From contig NC_083638.1 of the NCBI RefSeq assembly GCF_963576545.1, forward strand, positions 5,360,659 through 5,424,658: a stretch of 64,000 nt of DNA. The letters run 5' to 3'. Shown here piece by piece: positions 12,466 through 61,318 of the stretch. The first letter of the stretch is position 1, and each line of letters starts with the position of its first letter. A program made the position numbers and the translations under genes. The notes under the pieces were generated by a model. It saw only the letters and a list, made by a program, of their open reading frames with translations, ran no database searches and was not told where the DNA came from. This DNA comes from Limanda limanda. Lineage: Eukaryota > Chordata > Actinopteri > Pleuronectiformes > Pleuronectidae.

Positions 12466-14470
12466 TGTCCTGGGAACTGCTCCGTGGCTCCTGCTCCGTC
12501 GGTGCCGTGCTGCTGAGATAACAACACTGTTGAATTATTGAAAGGGGGAAAAAGGAGAACGTCTGTTTAGGAACGTATGGAGAACACAAAATCCCACAAG
12601 GGGCAGCGATGATACATGTTGATGCAAAATGAAAGGAAACAAACCCAAATACTCAATTAAAATAAATTAAAAGCCTTTAGTTGTCTGGCTGATGCATGGC
12701 TAGGATAAAAATGCACTTATGTTGTATAGGCCAGTGGTAATAAAAGGAAGTGACATCGTCTGCTCATTATAGCAACAGACAGCAGGTGACTCAAATTAAA
12801 GGAAATACCCACAATGGAAAACAATTTGACATTTACACTCTAGAAAAATATATACAAATGCATACAAAACAAATTTAGAGACACAAAAACAAACATCTGT
12901 ATCTTCACAAATCAAGTTCTAGATCAAACCAAGTTATTGGAAAGAAGAATTATTAATTCTTTCATTAAGACAATTATAAACCAGGTCTATACGACTCGTC
13001 TGAGATCTATAAAGACGACTTCAACAGCCATAACTTTCATAGAGTTGGGCCTTGTGACGTTTGCCAATTAGCCTCAAAAATACTTTTTAATACGTCCAAG
13101 TTTAAGAGTGACTTAATTTACTCACTTTAGTTACATCAATTGTTCAAAAATCCTTTGACCAAACTATTAAAATTCAATCCACACATCAGACAGATTATAA
13201 TTCAGTAATACTGATCTTAAAGGTTTTGCTTGCAGCCCAGGAGATGCTGCTCCATCATACAGTCCAATTTATTTTCATTTAACTCTTATTGTGTCCACGT
13301 TTCCAAATATTAACATACAAACAATTTATTCAGGAACAGGAGTTACAAACTGCAGCAACTCGCAGCCTCAGCACTTTGAAACCGTTCATCTGTTTGTTCC
13401 ACGTCGGGCGAAGTCTGGTTCCTATTTATAGAACTGAGCTCTGATTGGCTCCTACAATAAACATCCATCAGCTGTGAGAGTTGAGACATAAACTCTAACA
13501 TGAAACTTTCATTTTAAACTTTACTTTAAGTAGCAATACGTTTTGCAAAGTAGAATTCTGGTGAGTTGAGGACTTAACAAATTCCTAGATTTAATTTTTT
13601 AATAAAAATGTCTTCAATATACACTTAAGTCACTAGAAAACAAGAAGTATGTGATGTGAATAAATGTATATCATATTCTTAAGTGTTCATTCTGGGAGGA
13701 TCTATAAACTGCACTGTGGGTTTTGGCCACAGGAGAGCAGTGTCCCTGAAGAGAGGATCATTTAGAAACAGCTGCATGAAGTGTTTACATGAGTTTTAAC
13801 ACAATACAAATTTCAATAAACACAATATATCAGAACTATTTCATCTTATAATCACTCAAAGCTTCCTCCCTCTACAAATGTGCTTCTGCTCATCAATCCT
13901 TCAATGAATAGACCAATCAGGGAGAAGCTGTTAACAGGTAGTTTATAAGTAGTTTATTGATTGATAATTTTTATGATTTTATTTCTGGAAAAAGCTTTTC
14001 AGACATTATTTTATTAATACATATAATTATTACATAAAACTGAGCTTTTAATGTTTAATCTCATGTTTTTAAATATGTCAAACTCAATAATCCTGAAGGA
14101 ATATCTCACGTTTTCTGGACTTTGTAGGAATAAAATGAAATGTCGTTTTATCTGAGTTTGGGACAAATTAAGCGATTAAAAATTCCTGAGGACATTGCTA
14201 TATTATGGAATCAATTGTTCACAATAAAACAGTAAACGATTGCAAAATGAAATGATCGTTGCACTTGCAGCTTGAGGTTTATGCCGGAGCCGCCCTCAGC
14301 AGTTCATCACGTTGCTGCTGCTCCAACTTTATCTGTGGGTATTTTTAACTGCCCCACTGAGGATATGTTGTGTGCATTAGCATAATGCAACATCAGTGAC
14401 TGGCAGTGATTACGCTGGGGATGATTTTGTTGAGTGTAAATTTGAAATCTGATTATCCTCTCTGCTCCAG
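12466..14470. other. intergenic region between znf609 and gramd2a
   Basis: The region is AT-rich with no supported gene. A MEF2-type CTATTTATAG lies at 13422-13431, within a 16-base string (TGGTTCCTATTTATAG, 13416-13431) that recurs exactly at 27021-27036 in gramd2a intron 2. The rest is featureless to my reading. Confidence 0.5.
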
Positions 14471-14732
14471 GCTCTGCAGAGGGAGGAGGGCCGGGGAGAG
14501 AGAGGGAGAGAGAGAGAGAGGGAGTGTGGGAGAGAGAGGATGAGTTTGGCTGGAGGATGGATTCAGGAGGAAGGAGGGGTTAAGATAGCAAAGTGCTGAG
14601 CCAGTGGCTTTTCCACACAGAGCAGCTGGCTGGCATCAGCACCGGACGGGCCGCTCGGAGGACGGATCCCTGGAAGACGCCTCTGCTCCGCTCGCCGTGG
14701 GACGCTGAGGGGTCGACTTCCAGGAGGTGTTC
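14471..14732 (+). promoter_or_regulatory. gramd2a promoter and 5' UTR region
   Basis: A purine-rich GAGAGA block (about 14480-14545) leads into GC-rich, CpG-containing sequence ending at the ATG of the first coding exon (14733, context GTGTTCATGG). There is no clear TATA box. The transcription start cannot be fixed from sequence. Confidence 0.4.
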
Positions 14733-50871
<36,139 letters not shown>

Positions 50872-51690
50872 CCACTGCTCTCCGCTGCGACTCATCCCCT
50901 CGGCTGCTCTTTGCTCTTCTCCTGCTCGTAGTCGTGGACGTCCTCCTGCTTCTGAAGCCCAGAGTAGATCGACCCCAGCACCGGCTGCAAAACACCACGG
51001 TGCAAACATCTGTCCAACTGCAGGCACCTTACAGACCTTCCCCTGGAGGAACGAGTAGATTCAGTGATCACTTCCAGACTATGCAAAACAGACTGGGTGT
51101 ATTTATTTTTCAATATAAAGTAGGTTTTACTTCAGTTGAGGATTGTCTCCCGTGGCCTGTCCCCGGTACGAGATAATTCTACACGTTAATTACTTGAAAC
51201 AAACTGATTGCGATGACGTATCAGCCGAGCTGTGGTGTTAATAATCTGACTGAGTGGACTGAACCTTCAGTAGAAAGGTTCAAACTAGCTGCAACAAAGC
51301 ACTTTTAAAAAATACGTCCACATTATTTCAAATGTATGTAAACTCATCAAAGTTTAGATTTGTTGTTTTGCTTGTTAACAGGTACTCGGATGTCTTTTTT
51401 AAAAAGTATTTATGGAAGGAAATCACGTTGTGGCGAGTGACTGAAGTGACCTGTCGTTTAACTGTAACTTACTGGAGCAATAGCGCCACCTGTGGGTGTT
51501 AACTGTAAAGTGAATGAGATGTTGTTATTTGTGTTAGTCTGCTGTACATGGAAGGAGAGCACAGGCTGTTTGTTCTTTTATACGTTTTCAAATGAAGTCG
51601 CCAAAGACTCAAAAAGTGTGTTCATGAGGAAATGAAGATATTTCACTGACTGAAGAACGGCTGAAATAAAGATGTAGACTAGTTTGTGAA
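50872..51690 (+). other. gramd2a 3' UTR
   Basis: It follows the TAA at 50869-50871 and ends after the poly(A) signal AATAAA at 51665-51670. The first 300 bases also happen to be open in another frame (50868-51176). Confidence 0.7.
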
Positions 51691-53756
51691 ATCTCTATCA
51701 ATTAAATTGGCGACAGAAATGTGGCAGAGGAAAGATGTGGCTTGTAATTTATTTATCGGGAACTTTCCATCATATTCACACAGGATCAAGAGGAGAAGAC
51801 TCCAAACAGCTTGTGAGTCTGTGACCTGCAGGACTAAAGGTTGAATGGTAAAACTGCAACACAAACGTTGGCCAACGCACACAACGGCTCAATAACCAAC
51901 ATGTGGAGTGTTGGCTGTGCACCAGTCCTGATGGTTCTCCTCCAGATGTCCCAGTTTAAATTTAAAAACCTGTCACTCCAGAAGCTCCAGATCCAACCTT
52001 GATTCAATCGATAATGAAAACATAAATATGATTACATGTTCGACTTTATCTGATGGGAAACAGAGACAGTTCAGTCATGCATTTGATTATAGCAACACTT
52101 TGCCAATGAGCTTAATACTGAGGAACTCCTTAATGCAGTTTCACCATTATTTATTGTTTAACTTGGGTTCTTTCTTGACCCATATTACATCCTTCCATCA
52201 AGTTCCGTAAAATCTGCTCAGTAGTTTTTGCGTTATGTTGCTAACAAACAAACAAACATACAAACAAACAGGTTATCACAGAAGTTTGCAGTATATATAT
52301 ATATATAAATATACATAATAACTGAATTGTTGAATTTGCTCTGTAGCTCTGATCCTTACTACAAGAATCTACACTGACATCTAGTGAACAAACAGCACAG
52401 AGCTCCACATTTCCACATTTTTATAACAATAACTGAAATAACCGAGACCATTTTTTCTGCTCACAATATTTGGGCTAAAGCCATAAAAAGCCTGTTTGCC
52501 TCTTCAGAGGCCGCAGCACCTGGAAACCATGACAACTGACTGGTGGTGTACTTCCTGCAGCGAGAAGGGGGCGGGGCCATAGAGGACAACACCTGGTTCA
52601 GAGGGTCAAGCGATCGTGTCCAATGAAGAGGTCGAGAGGGATCGAACATGTGATCGATCCTACGAGAACCTGCTGACGAACCCAGAACGCAAACAATCAA
52701 TAAAAATGTTCAATTATGTTTTAGGGAAATATTGTAGTTTTTAATCCACTGCATTTATTTAACAGATATAAGCAAATTAATATTTCACATGAAACTGGAC
52801 AGGCATATTTATAATATTGTTGAAAATACATAGGTCTAGACTCAATTTGCCACAATGCATCAGTGATAATTATTCAGTATTTTAATGCAAAGTTACATAA
52901 CTGACAGATTTCATTGTGCTGCATAATGTGAAGTTTTAATACTATGAATACATATAAATACTTTTAGATTTAAAGGCAGGACTTTAACTAGTAATGGTGT
53001 ATTTCTTTACTTGAGTAAATGATCTGGATATTTCCTCCTCCACTGATGATTCTCCCTTTTGCCTAGCAAGTAGTAAAACTGCTGTAGAAACCAGTTTATT
53101 ATAATTATTGGCTAATTGCACCCTCGAGCAACACTAAGGGCAACTACTGTAACTCTTCTGTGAGTGTGTGTGTGTGTCTGTGTGTGTGTGTGTGTGAGTG
53201 TAGAGCCGGTTTTAGCCGAGGAGTAATGGGGGGGGGGCAGGTCGAAGCAGATGGCCAGACAAGCTCCAGCCTCCTCCATACCTCCAGGGAGCCGTATTGT
53301 CTGTCCTGGAATGCTCTGCGGGCGACCTCTGACCCCCCCGGTGCAGGCAGAATGCTGACTGTAACCTCACAGTAATGCTCGGTGTTGCTCACAGTAAAAC
53401 AACACATCACACACTCCGGAGGTCCTGCAAGAACACATGACCTCAGCGTTGCATTTTAATGTGTCCACGTGTGCTCCGTGTGCGTTGTGTGCTGCTGTTA
53501 ATCCGTTTATGGAGTGAGAGGTTCTGTGTGTGTTCCTGTATCCAAGAGGAACCAAATACCCAGAGAGAATACACTAGGCTAATTATGAAAATCATACATC
53601 TCATGGAAACATTCTCCACTGGGGGGATCCATTTGCTTTTACATTTGTCTCTAAAACATCGTGTTCAGTTCATGTTTGAGAAAAATAAGATGAATTGGGG
53701 GAAAAGGCTCTTTAACAGTTTCAGCGTTAAGCTTTAAATTCACCTCGAAATGTATA
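51691..53756. other. intergenic region downstream of gramd2a
   Basis: It contains a TAATCCTGCTAAC-type repeat copy at about 52165-52275 followed by a TA run (52295-52312). A degenerate inverted copy of the GTGGAGGAAGTA repeat lies at about 52960-53055, and a TG run at 53164-53200. No gene is recognised. Confidence 0.45.
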
Positions 53757-54272
53757 AGAATTTTTATTTATTAGAGGAGACATGGTCCCAGCTTCTTCCC
53801 GACTGCAGTTGGCCTTATCAACAAGGCCCGGGACCCCCACCTGACTCGGACTTTTATTCCACCCCCACACCTCTAGGATGTGTTAAATTAACACATTATA
53901 TCATATCATATTATATTATACTGCATTACATTGCATATTGCAATCTGACACTGTTCACTGTTTTGCATTTAGCATTACACTTTTTACTTCACTTTTTGTA
54001 TCTTTTATCTTTTATATATTTTTATTCAGAAATGTTTATGTCAAAATAAATGTTACTTTGTATAAATATTGGTAAAAAGTGAGTAAATAAGAAGTAAACA
54101 GTGAGTAAATATATACTGGTTTCCTATTTTTTATTGCTCTCCTATGTATGTTGTATTTATTGCGTTTTTATGTTTCTATGTTCACTGTTTGCACCGATAA
54201 CCAGAGCAAATTCCTTGTATGTGTAAACGTACTTGGCAATAAAATACTTCTGATTCTGATTCTGATTCTGAT
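53757..54272 (+). mobile_element. non-LTR retrotransposon (LINE) 3' end
   Basis: The text CTTCTTCCCGACTGCAGTTGGCC..ATCAACAAGGCCCGGGAC is like the C-terminal coding end of a fish LINE. Later, GCAAATTCCTTGTATGTGTAAACGTACTTGGCAATAAA is followed by ATTCTG repeats (54250-54272), a typical 3' tail. The copy is 5'-truncated. The clade is not assigned. Confidence 0.65.
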
Positions 54273-56050
54273 GTTTCCTCAAGATTTCAACTTATCTTCT
54301 CAGTTGCTGATCAGTCAGGAACCTGTTAACTGAAAAGTCAGATTCCCTGTGTTCATATGATTTATAATCCCGGATCCCAGCAGTGCAACATTATTCTGTT
54401 TATAGCAGCATGGGAGCTTCACACCCTGAGGAAAATGGCCGCCCTGTGTGTGGTTTATGAGCTGGTGTATCTCCAGGTCTGTTGGAGATTAAACTAAATC
54501 AAGCTGTAAAAACCCCAAAAACGGAGGTATATTTTCTTATTTCCGTGGAAAACCAGCCAACAAAAGACGTCGCTCTCACCGAGTTCGATTGTAAAAAACG
54601 TAGTTTCCTGAAGCTCTGATTGAACTCGTCTCCTGCCAGACGACCTCAAAGCGACCGACCACATGTGAACCCGTGTTTTCATTAGCGGAAGCTGGCTGCG
54701 ACCACACAGACACGCCCCAGAGTTCACAAACAAGTTGGATATCGCTCCACGTTATTTATACATCTGTGTGCCCACCAGCGGCCGAGAGCAACAGGTTCAC
54801 ACCCATTCTCCAGAGAGCTGCACAGAGTCGTGGTGGGAGGCAAGAGGAGCTATGCACAACACGCAAAAACAATATATCACAACATGTCAGGGGAAAATAA
54901 CTCGTATGACACAGACAGTCAGCGACAGGGTAGAAGGGGGTTTCTGTATTTTTATTGGCCATCTCTCTTGTTGGGAATTTTTCGTGAAATTCAAATGATG
55001 TCGTCATTGTTTTTCGACTTCCAGAAGCAGCCGTTTGAATCTTCATGGTTTGGTCGACGTGGACATCACCATGTGATTTGATTTACTGGAGCTTTTTCAC
55101 TCTCTTCTTCACTCTCATCCTTTCCTCTCTTCCTCCTCCGTTCAGCATCTGCACTTCATCAGCTCTTTCCTTTTCCTTCCAGCAATAACTAATTCAACCC
55201 GTGCAAGTCTGCTGCTGAAAGATCTGCGGTCCCTCATAACTCAGGGTGTGTATGTGTGTGTGTGTGTGGGTGGACACTTTCCACAGAATCAGTGGCTTTG
55301 GTTACGAGAGTGCACCGAGGGACACAAGCCATTTGTTTAAAGAAGATACACATGGAGAAAATAAGAAAAATTGTATAAGATTATTTATAAAGATGTTCTT
55401 GCTCTTTCTTTCAGATCATGTGATGAGAACCTCGATATCCTTCTTGTGTCTGTGCTGTAAACAGAATTCTACCTGCAGCCGCTTGATCTGAAACCAGGAA
55501 ACAACAGCTGTACCTGCTCTGTGTCTGGAGATAACACAACCTCCTGCACCTCTATTATATCTTAATATTATATGTTTTTGTGTAGTCTGCATAAAACGTC
55601 TTGAAACAGATCTTAGTTTTCTGTTTCCTGCTGATGTAAATATCAAAACAGGCCTTGTTTAGGGTTGTTGGGATAAGTTATTATTAAACTTACAGACTAG
55701 CTCAGAGGAGATGATAGAGCTTTATAAAAGTCAAGCATTACTTATAAATAGAAAGCAGAGTCTGTGGTTTACTAAAATGGTTGAAAAGAACATGACAAAG
55801 ACGTTTCATACATACATATGTGAAATTCTTCTGATTAATACAATAAATAAAGCTGCTCCCAGACGTGCAGTGAACTCTGCTCCTGTTACATTTTACTGGA
55901 ACTTCTCCTGCCAAGTAAAATGTCCAAGTGAGCTAATGTGAGCAAACAGCAGTTGGATTGGAAATCACAGTAATTTTCTCGACATTTTCCGGAGTTCATG
56001 TCTGGACGAGGATTATGTGAGTCTGTAGTAAACACATGAGAGCACACATA
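54273..56050. other. intergenic region without identified features
   Basis: Only short, unrelated open frames and a TG run near 55247-55268 are seen. Confidence 0.4.
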
Positions 56051-56157
56051 TGTACGGTGGCCCTGAAGTGACAATCACAAAACAATATAACAACCACAAT
56101 GTTGTGTTTTCTTGTTGTTTTTTGTAGTTGCTCTTTGTCCCTCAGAGCCACCGTACA
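56051..56157. mobile_element. 107-bp imperfect palindrome, MITE-like
   Basis: The left end TGTACGGTGGCCCTGA and right end TCAGAGCCACCGTACA are near-inverted copies, and the AC/GT-rich interior also pairs imperfectly. No clear TSD was found. Confidence 0.5.
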
Positions 56158-58710
56158 TACTTACAAAATTATTTACATTAAGATGTGTGTTGTGTACAGC
56201 TGCACCAACTGTCTCCGGGGGTTCTCATTATCTTCCTTGCTGTATTTTTATCATCATTATCATTTATCATTTGCAGATTTCCCCAAATACGTTTTTTAAA
56301 AGGCCTGCTCCTGCTGTTTCACATCAGATTGTAGGACGAGTCAAATGCTTCACATACTGAAGTTGGAGATTCTGACTCTCTGACGTCTTTGTTGGATTCA
56401 AAACAGTTTTTCACAGGAACAGAACTTTAACGTTAGAGTTTTCTTTGAATACCCGACACACATACCAGCTCTGGTTCACCTCCTGATCCGAGCAGCTGAG
56501 ATTAACAAGCCGGGCTGGAACTTCTGCATTTCACCGGGACAGTTTGTGAACTGGGTCTCATCTCAGAGGAATCCCGCTGCACAGGCACTGGTGCATGTGA
56601 CTCTCACCCTCTCCTTTCCTGTGCAATGCACACCTGGAAACGGAGCCGTACAGGATGTTCTCTGTGCCCCTGACACGGAGACGCTTTCTGTAGATGAAGC
56701 TTAAACGGCTCCATGTTGTGGCAGTTGGTTGCAGATGTGTTGTGACAGGACATGATGTAATGAGCAAAAACCCTCTCAACACTCAACACAGGGGCCAGAG
56801 ACAGTTCTGAGCGCACTCTGTGGAATTGCATGGCCTGTGTGTGTGTGTGTGTGTGTGTGCGTGTGTGTGTGCGTGTGTACTTCAGGCCTTAGGGTCAATC
56901 TGACGAGTTAATATGAAACATGTGAAGATCCTCAGAGAAACCTTGGCTGGTGCTCCTTAAATCAATGACACAAAACAGTGATGAAGAGCAGTGATGAAGA
57001 GCAGTGATGAAGAGCAGTGATGAAGAGCCGTGGTGAAGCGGGTGAACTAACGGAGTGTGTTTGTTTGTTTGTGAATTTAAATGAAAGTATAAATATGTGT
57101 CTGCACATCTGGGGCCTGGACAACAAGGAGACTTCCTGGTTATATTCTCCTTCTTCATCAGCAACTGCAATTCGCTTCTTTACAGGGTCACATCGCTATG
57201 GTAACTAGGCACCTCACCCGCCTCCGAGCAGCTTAACATAACTGTATTTGTGCTTTAATGCTGAAGCAGATTTTAAAGTTGTTGAAGCGATATAGTTTGA
57301 AGGCAAAAGTCAAACCTCACATGTAAACTGCAGATTTAAATACAAGTCCTTTGTGGCCTTGAAATATTAAAATGTGACAGCAAGTGAATTTCAAAACTTC
57401 CAATGGTCTTTCATTTGGTTTAAGAGATGTTGACTGTGCATCTACAATATAGCATTTACTCATATATGCAACTTTAACTTGTCACGTGTGTGTAACCTCT
57501 TAATAAAAGATATCTGACTCATCCACAATACAATTAGTTTATTATATCTTTCGTCAAACATGCAATGTTCAATTCAATGTCCATTTCTGTTTTCTAACTT
57601 CTTTTTTTGTCTTTTTTAACTTAAGTGGTTTAAGTGATTATGCTGAATTACAAAAATATGTTATTTATTGCAGTTATTTTTGGCTCTTGACCCAAATGTA
57701 TGATCAGGCTGGTGCACGCAGATTTTACTTTGAAAATATTGCACCTCCAGAAATGATCTTGTGACCCCTGAGGGGGCCGGGACCCCCTGGGTGGGAGTCC
57801 CTGGCTAAATGTACCTTTCCTCTCAAATGTGTTGTCTTTACTCCCTTGTTCCACATATTCATTTTTTCCTCCACTCTGTATTTAACTATGATTTGAAACC
57901 ATCAGTATTTTATTAGTAGATTATTCATGCTATAAATCAAACTATAAATCTTTTAAAGTTTTAGTTTGTGCACACAATACGAAATCATTTACAATATATT
58001 TTCTCTCAATCTGGTTTATGGAACCTCATTTTCCATCCAACACTGTTTCACAATCGCTTCCACCAAAAGCTTCTAAAGCCTTCGAAAGTCTTCAGCCCTC
58101 ATCTCACTGCAGATCCGTGCACGTACGTGCACAGTGAGAGGAGACTCAGCTGAGTCCAGCAGGAGAAGAATGACCCGTTCTCAGATTATCACAGAGATTA
58201 GAACTAACCCCACTGTTTGTTTGCAGCAAAATAAAACCACAGACACTGAGAAGCTTTGTTTTCTGCCTCAGAGAAATGTGCATCATTTGCCAAGAGAGCA
58301 AAGAGCAGGGAGAGGATTTAATCAGATTTAGTTTGATCCATCTCAGGTTTTTCAGAACATTACAATATGACCCTGTGAAATACTTTTAATTTAACACATT
58401 TTCTTGTGACAGGAGAACTTTGGACAAAATGTCAAACTTCCACTCCCACCACAAGAGTGATTCGGACCATGGTATTGTTGCCGTCTCCTTCTCAGCAATT
58501 GCCTGCTTTGCAACACCCCTGAATAACAGTAATAATAGTCGTAGTAGTGGTTGTTGCTGTAGAATTATACCTCATAAATCATTTACTGTCAACAATCAAA
58601 ACAAGACGTGAGTCATGAGCAAACACATGAGTCTGACGTGAAGGCAGCATTTCCATTTTAAGTTTGTGAGACCTGGGTGCATAGTAAGAAAATTAAGTTT
58701 TATCAAGATG
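56158..58710. other. intergenic region with one minisatellite
   Basis: Apart from a GT run (56838-56878) and the 13-bp repeat at 56977-57041, no element or gene is recognised. Confidence 0.4.
56977..57041. repeat. 13-bp minisatellite, five units
   Basis: Four exact copies of AGTGATGAAGAGC and one degenerate copy. Confidence 0.95.
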
Positions 58711-59374
58711 TGTAACAGACCATAGTATACCCCCCGGCCAGACTATACCCGGGGTTAAAGGGGCCTAGGCTAGATTATACCCCGGGTATATTATTGCCTA
58801 GGCCAATTTATACCCCTGGGTATAAATATAAATAAATTAGTCTAGTTTTAGTCGATGAAAACTCATTCATTTTTGTCTAGTTTAAGTCACATTTAATAGT
58901 TCATCTTATAGCCACATTTAACTCCTTTCCTTCCCTTCTCAGGCCCAGGGACCCCCTGTGTTGTGTCTACAACTGCATAATAGTCTAGCTTGCAGTACTT
59001 AAATTGTGGATACAATTAGTCTCTGAGATATATACACATCTCCTAGTATATGTCTACAGCTGAATTCCAATTAATGCAGTGTAAATTATCATTAAAATAT
59101 AAGAGAATATCAAGCCTAGATTTTGAAGATTCAAATTATTCGATACAACAACTATGCCTACCTGACCTTAGGGCTAAATCAACCACATATCCACCATGTA
59201 TAGTTTTGCCTTGGACAGTGTATCCCCTGGGGTATACTCTGGCCTGGAGGGGTATAGTATGGCCTAGGCTGTTTTACACCCCGGGATATAGTTTGGCCTA
59301 TAGGCCAGTTTATCCCCCGGGGTATACTCTGGCCCGGGCCAAAGTATACCCGGGTTTAATTTGGCCTGTTACAC
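58711..59374. mobile_element. 664-bp foldback element with palindromic subterminal repeats
   Basis: The ends GTGTAACAG and CTGTTACAC are inverted. The left arm (58711-58825) and longer right arm (59215-59374) hold many variants of TATACCCCGGGTATA and GGCCTAGGCC, themselves palindromes, in opposite orientation. The AT-rich centre has no transposase. I found no certain TSD and cannot place the superfamily. Confidence 0.7.
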
Positions 59375-59539
59375 CTGTAGTTGATCCATCCAGAGGATCT
59401 GGTGGAGATGTACAAATTGAACCATGGTACAGTTTAGAGTCCCTGACAGGAAGTCACGCTCACTAAACCCCCAATGAAGTAAACTGGCTAAATTGGCCAT
59501 TTAGAAGCAGATTTGTCTAAATTAATGTTCCCGTCCCCG

Positions 59540-59790
59540 GGTGCTTTGTCTCAGTAATGCGTCGGCAGCCCGGGCGCTGAATGCTTCGGCTTTGTGGCGT
59601 TTTACGAGGACGACAGTAAAGCCGACGGCTCGTCTGACTGGTTACTCCGGCTGAAGTATGCCTGTGGGATGCAGATGAGCGCAGGATGCCAGAGGAAGGA
59701 GAGCGGAGGTGGAAACTGTCCAAGCAGAGTGAAATTTAAGAGCAGCGCTCGGCCCGGAGCCAGATCAGGAGGTTGTCTCCTTCTCTTTCC
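59540..59790. other. CpG-rich coding-like block, unidentified
   Basis: A CpG-dense island in AT-rich surroundings. The plus strand has an open frame reading FYEDDSKADGSSDWLLRLKY with GC-ending codons and an acceptor-like TTTGTCTCAG before it (59544-59553). It could be an exon or a regulatory CpG island. No family is recognised. Confidence 0.25.
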
Positions 59791-60650
59791 TTTCACCCAC
59801 TTAATGATGAGTGCTGCTGATTACACTCAGTATGTGGTTGGTTAATGTGGCAATTTTAACATGGTCAGGTTTTTCAAACAATGTTTTTTTAAATGACACA
59901 TCAGATTTGAAAGCAACAGTTTGATTTCAGAAGGAAATGATTTGTCTAAATTGTGATTAATCTTGAGGTTTCACCTTATTCTTTAGAGAGAAACAGGACT
60001 AGAGTCTGTTATTCAAACACATTCTCATTATTTCCAGTTGATTAAGAAACTCATAAACACGTCAGAGGCCACAGTCGGATTCTGAACAATAAAGATGTAA
60101 ATAAAAAACAGTTTCCTTTGTGCGTTTGTATTTGAAAACACAATGATGGACGTGTGGTTTCCTTCATTTTAATTGTGGACTCTTATGAAAATAGCATCAG
60201 TGGATATTTCTGATGCGTCTCTAAAAATAAAATAAATATATTTAACACTTGTTGAGTGAAAGTCTTTTGTTTCAAATGTCTAAAACAATCTAAACTGCTG
60301 CGGTTCACACTTTGCCTCCGTTGTGTTGCAGCTTTACTTTTGCTGTAATCCATCATGTCCTCTCATTCTTTGTGAAAGTATTATGTTCCTTTCATTCAAA
60401 CCACAACAATAAGATGTTTGAGTGATAAGCTGTTGCAAAGCTGAGGACTGAACTTTATCGGTTTGGTAACTCATGTTCATAATACCCATTAATCACATTA
60501 AAACTGCTTGTACAAATTTGTTAATTTCTTCTTAGGTGTTTTTGTGCATTTGAATTCTGATGAAAATAATTGTAAGCATGTTGAAAACCTATTTATGAAT
60601 GCATCTCAAGCTCAATTAGGCATCGACTGAAACCTTTTAAAAAGAAAAAC

Positions 60651-61148
60651 ATGAAACAAATTCATACTTTTGTAGTTCTACAGATAAGTTTGATTATTTC
60701 TTTATCTCAGAACATAACGTACATTCCAGCTCTCACAGGACTCAGTGCACATCTCATCCTCATGCAGAAGTTTTCTTTTGAATGGTTTCAAAACTGTAAG
60801 TCTCTAGTTATGGACGTTTACAGCCTGATAAAAAAAATAAATAGAAATGAATGTGACCAGATCAGATGTGACATAGAGGAGCCAAAGTTAAGATGCACAT
60901 TCTACTCGTCAAATTCTAGTTCATTTAAAATGACCCTGAGCAATAATCGGTGTAAACAGTTCTACATTCGCTCGACACTGATGAAAGAAAGAAAGAATCA
61001 GCTCCGCCTCCTCGTCCACATGAAATATTCTAAATCCTCAATAAATATGTCAGGTGGGAATTCCTTTTATAGGCATGCTGGTGTTCTTTACATACGATCT
61101 GCTGCTGTGCATATACACAGGATTACCATGATACCAATTGTTCAGTGA
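60651..61148 (+). other. 165-codon open frame of unknown status
   Basis: An AT-rich open frame from ATG to TGA. The start MKQIHTFVVLQISLIISLS is hydrophobic and could be a signal peptide or anchor. Several cysteines and NxS/T sites follow. A CTTTATCTCAG acceptor-like and a GTAAGT donor-like sequence lie inside it (about 60710 and 60798), so it may be a chance frame or a fragment of a spliced gene. It is tail-to-tail with senp8. No family is recognised. Confidence 0.2.
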
Positions 61149-61318
61149 ATCATTAAAGATTTCTAGTATTGCAATATTTTTTAAAGTCCGTCATAGTATG
61201 GGGTATGATGCAGTGTAGAAATATACTTCATATGTTAAATACTGTATTCAAGGAGTGATTCAGAGGCTCCAGCAGTAGATATGTGGCGGCTGTTCTGCAT
61301 GTTCAGAGGGGGGACGAG

